Positions 8,507 through 17,629 of a stretch of 64,000 nucleotides of DNA are shown piece by piece. The position numbers were made by a program, and so were the translations under genes. Position 1 is the first letter of the stretch. Each line of letters starts with the position of its first letter. The DNA is taken from assembly GCF_038070105.1 (NCBI RefSeq), contig NZ_JBBPBZ010000002.1, positions 860,501-924,500 on the forward strand. Reading direction: 5' to 3'. This stretch comes from Methylocystis sp. IM3 (GTDB taxonomy: Bacteria; Pseudomonadota; Alphaproteobacteria; Rhizobiales; Beijerinckiaceae). Under the pieces are notes generated by a model, which was not told where the DNA came from, searched no databases, and saw nothing but the letters and a program-made list of their open reading frames with translations.

Positions 8507-11500
8507 ATGACCAAGGCTCTTTCCCGCAAAAACCGTGGCGCCGACGACGAGGCGAGGGGCGCGGCCCGCGCCGAAGCGCGCCGGTCCGGGAAACGCCTCG
8601 GCGCCTGGCTCGACGACGCGATTCGCGCCGAGGCGGAGGATTTGCGCGACGAGCCCTTCGAAGATGACGACGACGACCAGGTCGAAGCCATCGCAAGGCG
8701 GCTCGCCGGACCTGCGGGCTTGCGTGACGAGCGGCGACGCGAGCGAGACGACGGCCATCCGCCGCGCCGCTGGCGCGACGACGCGCAGGCGCTCCAGACA
8801 GAATCCCGCCGCAAACGGAACGACGACCCGTCCGGCGAGGATGAAGATCGCGCGCCGCCCGCGCGCCGTCTTCGCGCGGAAGATGAGGGGCGCCGTGACG
8901 CGCGGCCGCGCCGGGAGCGGACGACGCGCCTCGACCGGGAGGCGATCGTCGCCGACGCCGCCGCCATCTTCCACCGCCGAATCGCCGAAAGCGAGCGTGA
9001 GACGGCGCGCGCGCTCGACAATCTCGCCGGTCTTCTCGAAGAAGGCGAGCTGAGCCGGGAGAGCGCGCAAGAGGGCCTCGCGTCCCTCGCCAAGCGGCTG
9101 GGCCGGCTCGAATCGCGCCTCGCCGAAGAGCCCGCCGCTGTCGATGACGCGCGTCCCATCCGCGCCGCGCTGGCGCGGCTCGAGTCCCGCCTCGACACGC
9201 TTTCGGGCGCCGATCGCGTCTCGGGGGTGGAGCGGGCGCTCGAGGGGCTCGACCAGCGCCTTGACGAAATCGCCCGAAGGCTCGGCTCGGAGCCTCGGGG
9301 GGGCGCGCCCGAGCCTGCGGCGGAAGAGCAGGCTCCCGCGCCAGAGCCCGGCCGGGTCGAACCGCCGGTTCGGCGCCCGCTGGACGAAGCCGTCGCCGAA
9401 ATCACGCGCCGTCAGCGCGCTCTGCTCGCCGCCGAGCCGGCGCGCCCTCTGCCGCACGAGCCGGAGCCGTCGCTCGCGCCGGCGCCGGACCGATTCGCCG
9501 CGGTTCAGGCGACGCTCGACTCCATTTCGCAGCAGATCGAAGCGGTTCGGCACGGCGCTGTGGAGCGGGCCGATCAGCAACTCGTCGCCATGCGCCAGGT
9601 GGAGGGCCTCCGCAGGGACCTCGAGGACATGTCCAGCGCAATCGGCGACCTCGCGCCGCGCGCCTCGGTCGCCGCCATCGAGATGGCGCTGCACGACCTC
9701 GCCCGCCGCGTCGAGACGCAGCGGTGTCGCGGCGTCGCAGACGATCTTCTCGAACCCGCCGAGCGGATCGCCGATGAGCTGCGCGCCAGCATTCGCGACC
9801 TCGACCCGAGCCCCATCGTCCGCAATCTCCACGCCGACGTCCTGACCATCGGGCGCCGACTCGACGCGCTCCAGGAACCGAACGCCGCCGACTCCGCGCT
9901 CATTCGCGAGCTCGTCGAACGGAGCGGCGACATCCGGGAGCAGCTCTCGGCGCTCGCCGCCAGGCCGTTGCCCCTCGAAAAGATCGAAACGAGGCTTGTG
10001 GATCTCACCCAGCGCGTCGACGCGCTCGCACGCTCGGGGGCGGGCGTCGCCTCAAAGGCCGCGGCCGCCCTGGACATGGGGGAAGCCGCGCGCTCGATCC
10101 GCGCGATCGTCTCTTCCGAGACAACGGCGAGCCTAGACACCTTCAACGGCCGCCTCGAGCGGCTCGCCGGCCAGCTCGACGAGCTCGTCGCCAGCGCCGG
10201 CGGCAAGCGCATCGACGAATTGGGCAAGCGCATCGACGATCTCGGCCAGATGCTCGCGAGACGGCTCGAAAAAGGCCCGGTCCCGCCCGTCGACACATCC
10301 GGGCTCGAAAATCTCGTCGCCGGGCTGGCGCGCAAGCTCGACTCCGCGCTGGAGCAAAAGACCGAGGCGCCGGCTCTGGAGGAAATCGGCCGCAAGCTCG
10401 ATTCGCTGGGGAGCCGGTTGCCCGTCGCCTCTCCGCCGGCCGAGAAGCACTTCCACGATCTCGCCCAGCGTATCGACGGGATGCGCGAGACGCTGTCGCA
10501 GCGGTTCGAGCGTGGCGTCGCGGCGGCGCCCGCCATCGGGGCCATCGAGGACCTCGTCCGCGGGCTCGATCGCAAGGTGGAGACGGCGCTTGCGGCCGGC
10601 GCACAAGCGCCGGACATCGAGCCGATCCGCCACCAGATCGAACAGCTGTCCCGAAAGGTCGACCGCCTCGACGATCCGGGCGCCAATCCGAGACTGAGCG
10701 CGCTTCTCGCCGCGGCTCCGCGCAATGCGCAGCTCGACGAGATCGCCGCCCGTCTCGAACGCATGCAGTCGGCGCTGACGCATCGCGCCGAGGAAGGCTC
10801 GCGCGTCGCGTCGCGTCAGGAGGAGCTGACGGAACTCGTCGGACAGCTTGCCGCGCGCATCAATCAGGCGGTCGGCGCGCGAGACGACGGTGAGGCGCTG
10901 AAGGCCCTCGAAAGGCAGATCGGCGCGCTGTCGAAACGGCTCGCCCGCAACGACGAGAACGGCGCTGCGCTCGCCGCCGTCGAGGCGAAGATCGGCGCCC
11001 TCGTCGGGCAGCTCGAGGAGACGAAGAGCGCAACCTCGCTCGCCGCAGAGGAGGCGGTGCGCCGCGCCACGCAGGAGATCCTGCGTGAGGCGAGCCCCGC
11101 GCCCGGCGCCCTGCGGGCGGCGCTGGAGCGCGAGCTGGTCGAAATTCGGGACAAGCAGGACGAGAGCAGCCAGCGCACCCATGAGACGCTGCTCGCCGTG
11201 CACGAGACCCTCGAGCGCGTCGTCGAGCGTCTCGCCATGTTCGAGGACGAGCTCACGGAAATCCGCGGCGCCGCGAAGCCCGCCGCGGCCGCCCGCGCGC
11301 CGGGGGTCCTCGCGGAGCCGCGCGCGTCCTCGCGCATCGAGGCTGACGACGACGACCTCGGCGATTTCCTGATGCCGCCCGGCGCCGCCCGCCCGCAGCG
11401 CCGCGAGCCGGCCTTCGAGACCGGCCTGGGGGGCCGGCCAGAACCGGCCCAGATGGATTTCATCGCCGCCGCGCGCCGCGCCGCCCAGCAGGCCGCCCGT

Positions 11501-12703
11501 GACGCCGCCGCCGCCGAAACGGCCTATCAGGCGCGCCGCAGCGCCACGCGGGCGGAAACGCCCGCCGAAGAGGTCGAGCGCGCGCCCGAAGGCAAGGGCG
11601 CGGGACTTCTGGCGGCGATTCAGGATCGCAAGCGGCCGCTGCTGCTCGGCCTCGGCGCGCTGGTGTTGATGGCGGGCGCCTATCAGATCGCCCGCGTCGG
11701 CATCGAGGGCGTCGATAATTGGCGCAAGGACAACCATCAGCATGCAGAGGCGACGCCGGAAGACGGCGAGGCCGGCGCCGGCGGTTCAGCCCCCGCCGCC
11801 GGCGTGGTCGGGGAGGCCGCGAAGAACCCCGCGCCGGCGGCGCCCGCCCGCCCGCGCGCGGCTGTCCCGGACGCGACGAAGGCGCCCGCCGCCGCTCCGG
11901 CTGCGCCGCCGCCGCGCATGATCGTTCCGAACGCCGAGACCGCGCCCGTCGACAGGACCCCTGTCGGCTCCATCGGCGGGGCTGCGCTCAATCCCCTGCC
12001 GCCGCCCGACGCCATCGGCGCCATCCGGGCGCTGGCCGAGGGCGGCGACGCGGCGGCGCAATATGACCTTGCTCTCCGCATGTCGGAGGGCCGCGGCCTG
12101 CCGCGCGATCCGCGCATGGCGGCGCAATGGTTCGAAAGGGCTGCGGCTCAGGGACTCGCGCCAGCCATGTATCGGCTCGGCTCGCTTTACGAAAAGGGCG
12201 TCGGGGTCGAACGAGATTATTCGCGCGCCCGCAAGCTCTATCAAGCCGCCGCGGAGGCGGGGAACGCCCGCGCCATGCACAATCTCGCCGTCCTGTTCGC
12301 CGAGGGCGGCGACGGCGGCAAGCCCGATTACGGCGCTGCGGCCGAGTGGTTCCGCAAAGCGGGCGAATACGGCGTGCGCGACAGTCAGTACAATCTCGCG
12401 ATCCTCCATGCGCGGGGGCTCGGCGTCGGGCAGAGCCTCGTGCAGTCCTATGTCTGGTTCTCCGCCGCCGCCGCGCAGGGCGACGCCGACGCCGCCAGGA
12501 AGCGCGACGAGGTCGCGTCCAGGCTCGACTCGAAGGAGCTGGCGGCGGCCAAAGCGGCGGCCGCGGCCTTCCATGTGAAGGAGCCGCCGCGCGCGTCGAA
12601 TGACGTCCCGCCACCGGTCGTCGGGGGCGAGAAGGCGCGGGTGCCGGGCGCCGCGGCGCCTGTGTCGCCTCCCCCGGCGAAACCAAAAATTTCCAGGCTT
12701 TGA
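8507..12703 (+). CDS. Large coiled-coil, single-membrane-span protein with periplasmic Sel1 repeats (PodJ-like organisation)
   Basis: The product has about 1398 residues. Residues 1-900 are charged and rich in heptad-like leucines (repeated LARRLD, LDEIARRL and GKRIDDLGQ patterns), implying a cytoplasmic coiled coil. One hydrophobic span lies at about 1043-1062, followed by an Ala/Pro-rich linker and four or so Sel1-type repeats (about 1168-1330, for example AAAQYDLALRMSEG and QYNLAILHARGLGVGQ). This order matches PodJ and related polar-organelle factors of alphaproteobacteria, which recruit cell-cycle regulators to a pole. Unlike Caulobacter PodJ, no C-terminal peptidoglycan-binding domain is evident. 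ATG 8507 is chosen over a TTG at 8492; neither has a strong ribosome site. Confidence 0.8.
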   Translation: MTKALSRKNRGADDEARGAARAEARRSGKRLGAWLDDAIRAEAEDLRDEPFEDDDDDQVEAIARRLAGPAGLRDERRRERDDGHPPRRWRDDAQALQTESRRKRNDDPSGEDEDRAPPARRLRAEDEGRRDARPRRERTTRLDREAIVADAAAIFHRRIAESERETARALDNLAGLLEEGELSRESAQEGLASLAKRLGRLESRLAEEPAAVDDARPIRAALARLESRLDTLSGADRVSGVERALEGLDQRLDEIARRLGSEPRGGAPEPAAEEQAPAPEPGRVEPPVRRPLDEAVAEITRRQRALLAAEPARPLPHEPEPSLAPAPDRFAAVQATLDSISQQIEAVRHGAVERADQQLVAMRQVEGLRRDLEDMSSAIGDLAPRASVAAIEMALHDLARRVETQRCRGVADDLLEPAERIADELRASIRDLDPSPIVRNLHADVLTIGRRLDALQEPNAADSALIRELVERSGDIREQLSALAARPLPLEKIETRLVDLTQRVDALARSGAGVASKAAAALDMGEAARSIRAIVSSETTASLDTFNGRLERLAGQLDELVASAGGKRIDELGKRIDDLGQMLARRLEKGPVPPVDTSGLENLVAGLARKLDSALEQKTEAPALEEIGRKLDSLGSRLPVASPPAEKHFHDLAQRIDGMRETLSQRFERGVAAAPAIGAIEDLVRGLDRKVETALAAGAQAPDIEPIRHQIEQLSRKVDRLDDPGANPRLSALLAAAPRNAQLDEIAARLERMQSALTHRAEEGSRVASRQEELTELVGQLAARINQAVGARDDGEALKALERQIGALSKRLARNDENGAALAAVEAKIGALVGQLEETKSATSLAAEEAVRRATQEILREASPAPGALRAALERELVEIRDKQDESSQRTHETLLAVHETLERVVERLAMFEDELTEIRGAAKPAAAARAPGVLAEPRASSRIEADDDDLGDFLMPPGAARPQRREPAFETGLGGRPEPAQMDFIAAARRAAQQAARDAAAAETAYQARRSATRAETPAEEVERAPEGKGAGLLAAIQDRKRPLLLGLGALVLMAGAYQIARVGIEGVDNWRKDNHQHAEATPEDGEAGAGGSAPAAGVVGEAAKNPAPAAPARPRAAVPDATKAPAAAPAAPPPRMIVPNAETAPVDRTPVGSIGGAALNPLPPPDAIGAIRALAEGGDAAAQYDLALRMSEGRGLPRDPRMAAQWFERAAAQGLAPAMYRLGSLYEKGVGVERDYSRARKLYQAAAEAGNARAMHNLAVLFAEGGDGGKPDYGAAAEWFRKAGEYGVRDSQYNLAILHARGLGVGQSLVQSYVWFSAAAAQGDADAARKRDEVASRLDSKELAAAKAAAAAFHVKEPPRASNDVPPPVVGGEKARVPGAAAPVSPPPAKPKISRL

Positions 12704-12827
12704 GCCGATTGACCGGGAAGCGTCGCCATTTGGCCGCGAATTTACGATTCATCGACCCTCGATCGCTAACGTAGCGACGAGTGAAGGCTTTTCGTCTTTG
12801 GCCCCTCGCCCTTTCGGAGACTACCCA

Positions 12828-13115
12828 ATGCGCAAGTTCCTCGCCGCGATTCTCGCCGCTTCGGCGATCGGGGCCGTGATGATCCAGGCCGCGCCTGCGC
12901 GGGCCGACTCGGCTGGTCCCGCGATCGCCGCCGGCATCGGCGGCTTCGCGCTCGGCGCCATCGCCGGCGGCGCGCTGGCCCAGCAGGGTCCGCCGACGGT
13001 CGTCTATGCGCCGCCGCCGCCGCCGCCGGTCCGCTGCTGGACCGAACGCCGCCCCGTGTTCGACGAATATGGCGAGGTAATCGGCTCACGCCCGCGCAGG
13101 GTCTGCGAGCAGTAA
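12828..13115 (+). CDS. Small secreted glycine-zipper/proline-rich protein
   Basis: The 95-residue protein starts with a clear Sec signal peptide (MRKFLAAILAASAIGAVMIQ, cleavage after ARADS or similar). A glycine-rich hydrophobic stretch (IAAGIGGFALGAIAGGALA) and a run of prolines follow, and the C-terminal part has two cysteines (VRCWTERRP, RRVCEQ). A CGGAG ribosome site precedes the ATG. This architecture is common among small unassigned envelope proteins of Rhizobiales. I do not recognise a function. Confidence 0.8.
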   Translation: MRKFLAAILAASAIGAVMIQAAPARADSAGPAIAAGIGGFALGAIAGGALAQQGPPTVVYAPPPPPPVRCWTERRPVFDEYGEVIGSRPRRVCEQ

Positions 13116-13236
13116 CGCAACGACGCCATGCGCCGGATCGCGACAGCGGCCGGCGCATGGGCTCCGAGCTCGTGGGACGGGCTTTTGCGCCCGCCTCCCC
13201 ACGAAAAAAACGTCTTCTCGCGATAAGCTTTCGTCC

Positions 13237-14412
13237 ATGAAGCAAAATTGCCTGCTTGCGGCGTCGGCCGCGCTCCTGCTTTTCGCGGCGCCGGCGCGCG
13301 CGGAATGGTCCGCTTGTGTGGGGGGGCTGCGCCATGCGGCGGCGGGAGCGGGGGTGAGCCAGCAAGCGATCGCCGCGGCGACGGACGGGCTCGAGCCCAA
13401 TGACGCCGTGAGTTTCATGGACAAGCAGCCCGAGTTCACGACGCCGGTGTGGGATTACGTCGCCGGCCTCGTCGACGAGGAGCGCGTCGCGGAAGGACGC
13501 GCCATGCTGCAAAAATACGCCAGCGCCCTCCACGCCGCTGAAAGCCGCTATGGCGTCGATCCGGCGACCGTCGTCGCCGTCTGGGGCGTCGAGTCCGATT
13601 TCGGCAAGAGCTTCGGCAAGCGCCCGGTCGTGCAGTCGCTCGCGACGCTCGCCTGCGAGGCCCCGCGGCGCAACGACTACTGGCGCAAGGAATTCGTGGC
13701 CGCGCTGAAGATTCTGGACAATGGCGACATCCGCCCGGACGAGTTCATGGGCTCCTGGGCCGGCGCCTTCGGCCACACGCAATTCATGCCCTCGACCTTC
13801 CTCGGCACGGCCGTAGATCTCGACGGCGACGGCCGCCGCAACATCGCGAGCTCGGCAGCGGATTCGCTCGGGTCCACGGCCAATTTCCTGAGAAAGAGCG
13901 GCTGGCGCGCCGGCGAGCACTGGGGCTTTGAGGTGCGTCTCCCCGAAAGCTTCTCCGGCCCCTCCGGCCGCAGCCGCAAGCAGCCCATGTCCTTCTGGGA
14001 GTCGCGGGGAATCACGCGGCTCGACGGCGGCGGTCTCGGCGGCGGATCGGCCGGCCTTCTTCTGCCCGCCGGCCGCAATGGCCCCGCCTTTCTGGTGACG
14101 AAGAACTTCGACGCGATTTATTCCTACAACGCCGCGGAATCCTATGCGCTGGCGATCGCGGTCCTCTCCGACATGCTTCGGGGCCGCCCCGGCATCCAGA
14201 CCCCCTGGCCGACCGACGATCCCGGCCTTTCGCGCGCCGAGCGCCGCGAATTGCAGGCGCTGCTCGTGCGCGCCGGCTATGACGTGGGCGACGCCGACGG
14301 CGTGATCGGCACGAAGACCAAGGAAGCCATCGCCGATTATCAGGGGCGCGTCGGCCTGCCGCGCAATGGCCGCGCCAGCCTCAAGGTGCTCAAGGCTTTG
14401 CGCGGCGGATAA
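13237..14412 (+). CDS. MltB-family lytic murein transglycosylase with peptidoglycan-binding domain
   Basis: The enzyme cleaves the MurNAc-GlcNAc bond of peptidoglycan to give 1,6-anhydro-muropeptides. A Sec signal peptide (about residues 1-22) leads into the catalytic domain, where E119 in VWGVESDFGKSFG is the expected general acid and GAFGHTQFMPSTFLGTAVDLDGDG is a family signature. The last 60 residues (LSRAERRELQALLVRAGYDVG to the end) form a PG_binding_1 domain. At 391 residues it has the usual size of alphaproteobacterial MltB-like proteins. No lipobox is visible, so it is probably soluble in the periplasm. Confidence 0.95.
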   Translation: MKQNCLLAASAALLLFAAPARAEWSACVGGLRHAAAGAGVSQQAIAAATDGLEPNDAVSFMDKQPEFTTPVWDYVAGLVDEERVAEGRAMLQKYASALHAAESRYGVDPATVVAVWGVESDFGKSFGKRPVVQSLATLACEAPRRNDYWRKEFVAALKILDNGDIRPDEFMGSWAGAFGHTQFMPSTFLGTAVDLDGDGRRNIASSAADSLGSTANFLRKSGWRAGEHWGFEVRLPESFSGPSGRSRKQPMSFWESRGITRLDGGGLGGGSAGLLLPAGRNGPAFLVTKNFDAIYSYNAAESYALAIAVLSDMLRGRPGIQTPWPTDDPGLSRAERRELQALLVRAGYDVGDADGVIGTKTKEAIADYQGRVGLPRNGRASLKVLKALRGG

Positions 14413-14421
14413 AGCGCGCGC

Positions 14422-15573
14422 TTACGAGGCTTCCACCTGCCGCTCCTGCCGGGGCGCGAGCAGAGGTTCGGGCTCGACCGCTTTTGGCGCGCCAGCCGCG
14501 ATCTCCTCCGCGATCCAGGCGGTGCCGAGCTCCCAGACGACGGCGAGCACCACCGGACCGACGAAGAGACCGGCGATCCCATGCGCCAGCACGCCCCCGA
14601 TGACGCCGATGAAGATCACCGGAATAGGCGTCGAGAGCCCATGCGCGAAGATGAAGGGCTTCAGCACATTGTCCATGTAATTCACTGTCAGCATGCACAG
14701 CGTCAGGGCGACGGCGCCGGCGGTCGGGAGCGCCGTCCAGGCCCAGAACACGACCGGCGCGACGACGATGAGCGGACCGATCTGCACGATGCCGAGGACG
14801 AGAATGGCGATCGTAAGCAGGCTCGCGCCGGGCACATTCGCCAGATACATGCCAATGCCGCCGACCACCGCCTGCATGATGGAGAGGCCCATCACGCCGC
14901 GTGAGACGGCGTTGATCGTCGCGCCGGCGATGTCGAGATATTTGTGTCCGTTCGAGGGATCGATGCGCCGCGCCAGCGCCCGCACGCCCACCATGAGAGG
15001 CGTGGCGTAGGCGAGCAGGAAGCCCGACAGGATCACCGACAAGAGAAACTTCAGCGTGCCGACGCCCGCGTTGCGCACCATGCCGAGCAGATATTCGCCG
15101 ACCGGTTTGAGCTGCGGCAGGATCTGCGCCAGGGCGCTGTGCAGATTGGTCGAGGCGAGTTCCCAGAACGCGTAGATCTGCACGCCGACAAGCGGCCAGT
15201 TCTTCACGGCCTCGGGAGGCGGTGGAATGGCGATGTCGCCGTTGTCGAAGCCTGCGATCAGGCCTCTGACCGGCTCGATGAAGCCGACGCCCATCCAGGT
15301 CGCCGGTCCGATGACGAGAACGAGCGCGGCGAGCGTGATCAGGGCGGCCGCGACGGCGGGCCGGCCGCCGAGCGCCGCCGCCAGCCGGTCGAACAGCGGA
15401 TAGAGCGCAACGGCGAGCACCACGCTCCAGACGATCATCGCCCCGAAGGGCGCGACGATGGCGAAGGTCCAATAGGTCAGAAAGCCGATGACGAACAGGC
15501 GAACCGACAATTCGATGAAGATGGCGTTGAAGCGCCACTCGGCGCCGCTGAAGCTGATGGGTTCGTCGGTCAA
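14422..15573 (-). CDS. AI-2E family (TqsA/PerM-like) permease
   Basis: The 383-residue protein is a polytopic membrane protein of PF01594. It shows paired N-terminal spans (LFVIGFLTYWTFAIVAPFGAM, LAVALYPLF), a long soluble loop and a C-terminal half with GVIGGVLAHGIAGLFVGPVVLAV, typical of the family. Members export autoinducer-2 or act as ion antiporters; the substrate here is unknown. No ATG lies near the N-terminus. TTG at 15573 (reading LTDEPISF) is chosen, and a second TTG at 15636 would extend it by 21 residues into the region with the palindromic boxes. It is convergent with the transglycosylase gene, ten bases apart. Confidence 0.88.
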   Translation of the reverse strand: MTDEPISFSGAEWRFNAIFIELSVRLFVIGFLTYWTFAIVAPFGAMIVWSVVLAVALYPLFDRLAAALGGRPAVAAALITLAALVLVIGPATWMGVGFIEPVRGLIAGFDNGDIAIPPPPEAVKNWPLVGVQIYAFWELASTNLHSALAQILPQLKPVGEYLLGMVRNAGVGTLKFLLSVILSGFLLAYATPLMVGVRALARRIDPSNGHKYLDIAGATINAVSRGVMGLSIMQAVVGGIGMYLANVPGASLLTIAILVLGIVQIGPLIVVAPVVFWAWTALPTAGAVALTLCMLTVNYMDNVLKPFIFAHGLSTPIPVIFIGVIGGVLAHGIAGLFVGPVVLAVVWELGTAWIAEEIAAGAPKAVEPEPLLAPRQERQVEAS

Positions 15574-15606
15574 GCGGGATTGTCCGTTTGTGCGCTGCGT
15601 TAGTCC

Positions 15607-15686
15607 TACAGTGTACGGCCGCTTGCGGGCTGGCAAGAGGCGGCGCCTTGCGGTCGGTGCGGCGAAAGCTTAACCTGTAGCGTACA
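15607..15686. promoter_or_regulatory. Two related palindromic boxes in a divergent intergenic region, operator-like
   Basis: TACA-G-TGTA (15607-15615) and CTGTA-GCG-TACAG (15674-15686) are perfect odd palindromes about 67 bp apart. Aligned in the same direction they share the pattern CCTnnAGnGTACnG. They lie between the AI-2E permease and the small gene at 15834. Spacing and symmetry resemble TetR-type operators, but no TetR gene is present in this window. Confidence 0.45.
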
Positions 15687-15833
15687 GACGTTAGAAAGCG
15701 AGCTTTTGGAGTAGGGGAGCCTTCGGGTTGTCGGTTTAACCAATTGAGTTGCGTCCCCGCCGTCCAGCGCAGGCTGGCCGGGCCGGGCAGGGCCGCGAAA
15801 TCGCGCCGGGGAACGAGGCTGGGGGAGTAAGCT

Positions 15834-16094
15834 ATGACGACGGATTTGAGCGAGGCGGGGCAGGAGCCCGCAGACGGCGGCCGCACGCGGCTGGAGCAGA
15901 CGATGGTGGAAGCCTATTACCTCGGGCATTCGCTGCGCCGGCTCGCCGCCGAGCCAGATTTCAGCTTTCGGCAGATCACGGCCTCGGTCTGCGAGCCGTT
16001 GATCGCCTGGGCGAAATTCATCGAGGAGCGGATGGAGGCGGGCGAGTCGCCCTTTGGGACGCGCAGGCCTCGGCGGCCGCGCAAGGGAAAATGA
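15834..16094 (+). CDS. Hypothetical 86-residue protein
   Basis: The ORF begins at an ATG after a GGGGGAGTAAGCT region, with plausible ribosome binding by GGGAG. The product is soluble, with a predicted helical centre (LEQTMVEAYYLGHSLRRLA) and a very basic C-terminus (RRPRRPRKGK). It precedes RNase D by 82 bp on the same strand and may share its transcript. I do not recognise the family. Confidence 0.7.
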   Translation: MTTDLSEAGQEPADGGRTRLEQTMVEAYYLGHSLRRLAAEPDFSFRQITASVCEPLIAWAKFIEERMEAGESPFGTRRPRRPRKGK

Positions 16095-16176
16095 AAGGGG
16101 AGATGGCGGCGGCTTCGACAAGCTTTTCGCTTTTCGCTAAGAGAGCGCCAAAGCCGCATCGAACGAATCGGAAGCC

Positions 16177-16791
16177 ATGACGATACGTCTGCATCAGGGC
16201 GACCTGCCCTCCGGGGCCGCCCTCTCGTCCATTGTCGCAATCGACACCGAGACGCTGGGGCTCAATCCCCATCGCGATCGTCTGTGTCTCGTGCAACTCT
16301 CCTTCGGCAATGGCGACGCCGAACTGGTGCAGATCGCGCGCGGACAGACCCGCGCGCCCAATCTCGAGAAGCTTCTTGCGGACCCGAGCGTGCTGAAGCT
16401 TTTCCATTTCGCCCGGTTCGACCTCGCCATTCTCGCCAAGACCTTCGGGATCATGCCGGCGCCGGTCTATTGCACCAAGATCGCCTCCAGGCTCACCCGC
16501 ACCTATACCGACCGCCATGGTCTGAAGGACCTCGTCCGCGAGCTCGCCGGAGTCGAGATTTCCAAGCAGCAGCAATCCTCCGACTGGGGCGCCGCCAATC
16601 TGAGCGACGCCCAGCAGGCCTATGCGGCGTCGGACGTTTTGTATCTGCATCAGCTCAAGGAGCGGCTCGACGCCATGCTGGCCCGCGAGGAGCGAACCGA
16701 GATGGCGCAGGCCTGTTTCGATTTCCTCCCGGCGCGGGCGCGGCTCGATCTTCTCGGCTGGCCCGAGACCGACATCTTCTCCCATGAGTGA
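16177..16791 (+). CDS. rnd: Ribonuclease D (short, exonuclease domain only)
   Basis: This is a 3'-5' exoribonuclease of the DEDDy class that trims tRNA and other small RNAs. Exo I is visible as AIDTETLGL (D24, E26), Exo II in HFARFDLAIL and Exo III as YAASDVLYLHQL, with the DEDDy tyrosine. At 204 residues it has only the catalytic domain and lacks the HRDC domains of E. coli RNase D, which is normal for the short alphaproteobacterial form. A GGAAG site precedes the ATG. lptC follows on the same strand. Confidence 0.94.
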   Translation: MTIRLHQGDLPSGAALSSIVAIDTETLGLNPHRDRLCLVQLSFGNGDAELVQIARGQTRAPNLEKLLADPSVLKLFHFARFDLAILAKTFGIMPAPVYCTKIASRLTRTYTDRHGLKDLVRELAGVEISKQQQSSDWGAANLSDAQQAYAASDVLYLHQLKERLDAMLAREERTEMAQACFDFLPARARLDLLGWPETDIFSHE

Positions 16792-16853
16792 GACTGCGCC
16801 GCTGACGGGCGCGCGCCTCGAATTCGCCATGGGCTCGCCGGATAAAGCCGAAC

Positions 16854-17621
16854 ATGACAGACGGCAGCGCCGCTGACGCTTCCCCCGCCTCGCCTCCGGC
16901 CGCTCCCGCGCCGCCGGGCAAGGAGAAGCGCATTCAAAAGCCGGCCGCCGGTCGCGACCGTCTCGCCGGTCTCACCGCGCGCCGCGAAAGCGCCTTTCCG
17001 GAGGCGCTGCGCCATACGGCGCGGGTCGCTCAGCTGCGACGCTGGATCGTCTGGGGCGTCGGCGGCACGGTGGGCCTCGTCGGCCTCGGCTTGTTGGTGA
17101 GTTCCCTGCGCTTCCTTCCGGTCGATCTCAATCTTGCCCGCGTCGCGCTCCAGGGCACGCGCATCGTGATCGAAAGTCCAAAGCTCGTGGGCTATCGCAA
17201 GGATGGCCGACCCTATGAGGTCCGGGCGCGCGTCGGCGTGCAGGACATCGCCAAACCGGATCAGATTGATCTCGATGGGCTCGACGTGCGCGTCGAAACG
17301 ACCGGGGACAGCGCCGTCGTGCTGACGGCGCCCAAGGCCGTCTACAGCACCAAGACGGATCACGCGGACATGAGCGGCGGTGTCCAGATCACCGACGCCA
17401 AGAGCTTCGAGCTTCGAACAGAGACGGCCGCCATGGATTTCAAGGCGAGCGTCATGACTTCCGACAAGCCGGTCACGCTGAAGATCCAGGGTGGCGAGGT
17501 GAGGTCGGCGCATGTTGAATTTTCGCAAAAGGAACGCCGCGCGACCTTCACCGGCAATGTCCGCTCCGTGCTCTACGGAGAGGATGGCGCGCCGCCGGGA
17601 GCCATGGGCGCGGCCAAGTGA
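16854..17621 (+). CDS. lptC: LPS export component LptC
   Basis: LptC is the bitopic inner-membrane protein that passes lipopolysaccharide from LptBFG to LptA. The 255-residue product has an unusually long cytoplasmic N-terminus rich in Ala/Pro and basic residues, one membrane span (about residues 63-88, IVWGVGGTVGLVGLGLLVSS) and a periplasmic beta-jellyroll with repeated motifs such as VLTAPKAVYSTKTDHADMSG and ERRATFTGNV. Its stop overlaps a GTG that could serve lptA, so the two are coupled or nearly so. The assignment rests on context plus the LptC-type domain. Confidence 0.87.
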   Translation: MTDGSAADASPASPPAAPAPPGKEKRIQKPAAGRDRLAGLTARRESAFPEALRHTARVAQLRRWIVWGVGGTVGLVGLGLLVSSLRFLPVDLNLARVALQGTRIVIESPKLVGYRKDGRPYEVRARVGVQDIAKPDQIDLDGLDVRVETTGDSAVVLTAPKAVYSTKTDHADMSGGVQITDAKSFELRTETAAMDFKASVMTSDKPVTLKIQGGEVRSAHVEFSQKERRATFTGNVRSVLYGEDGAPPGAMGAAK

Positions 17622-17629
17622 GAAAAACG

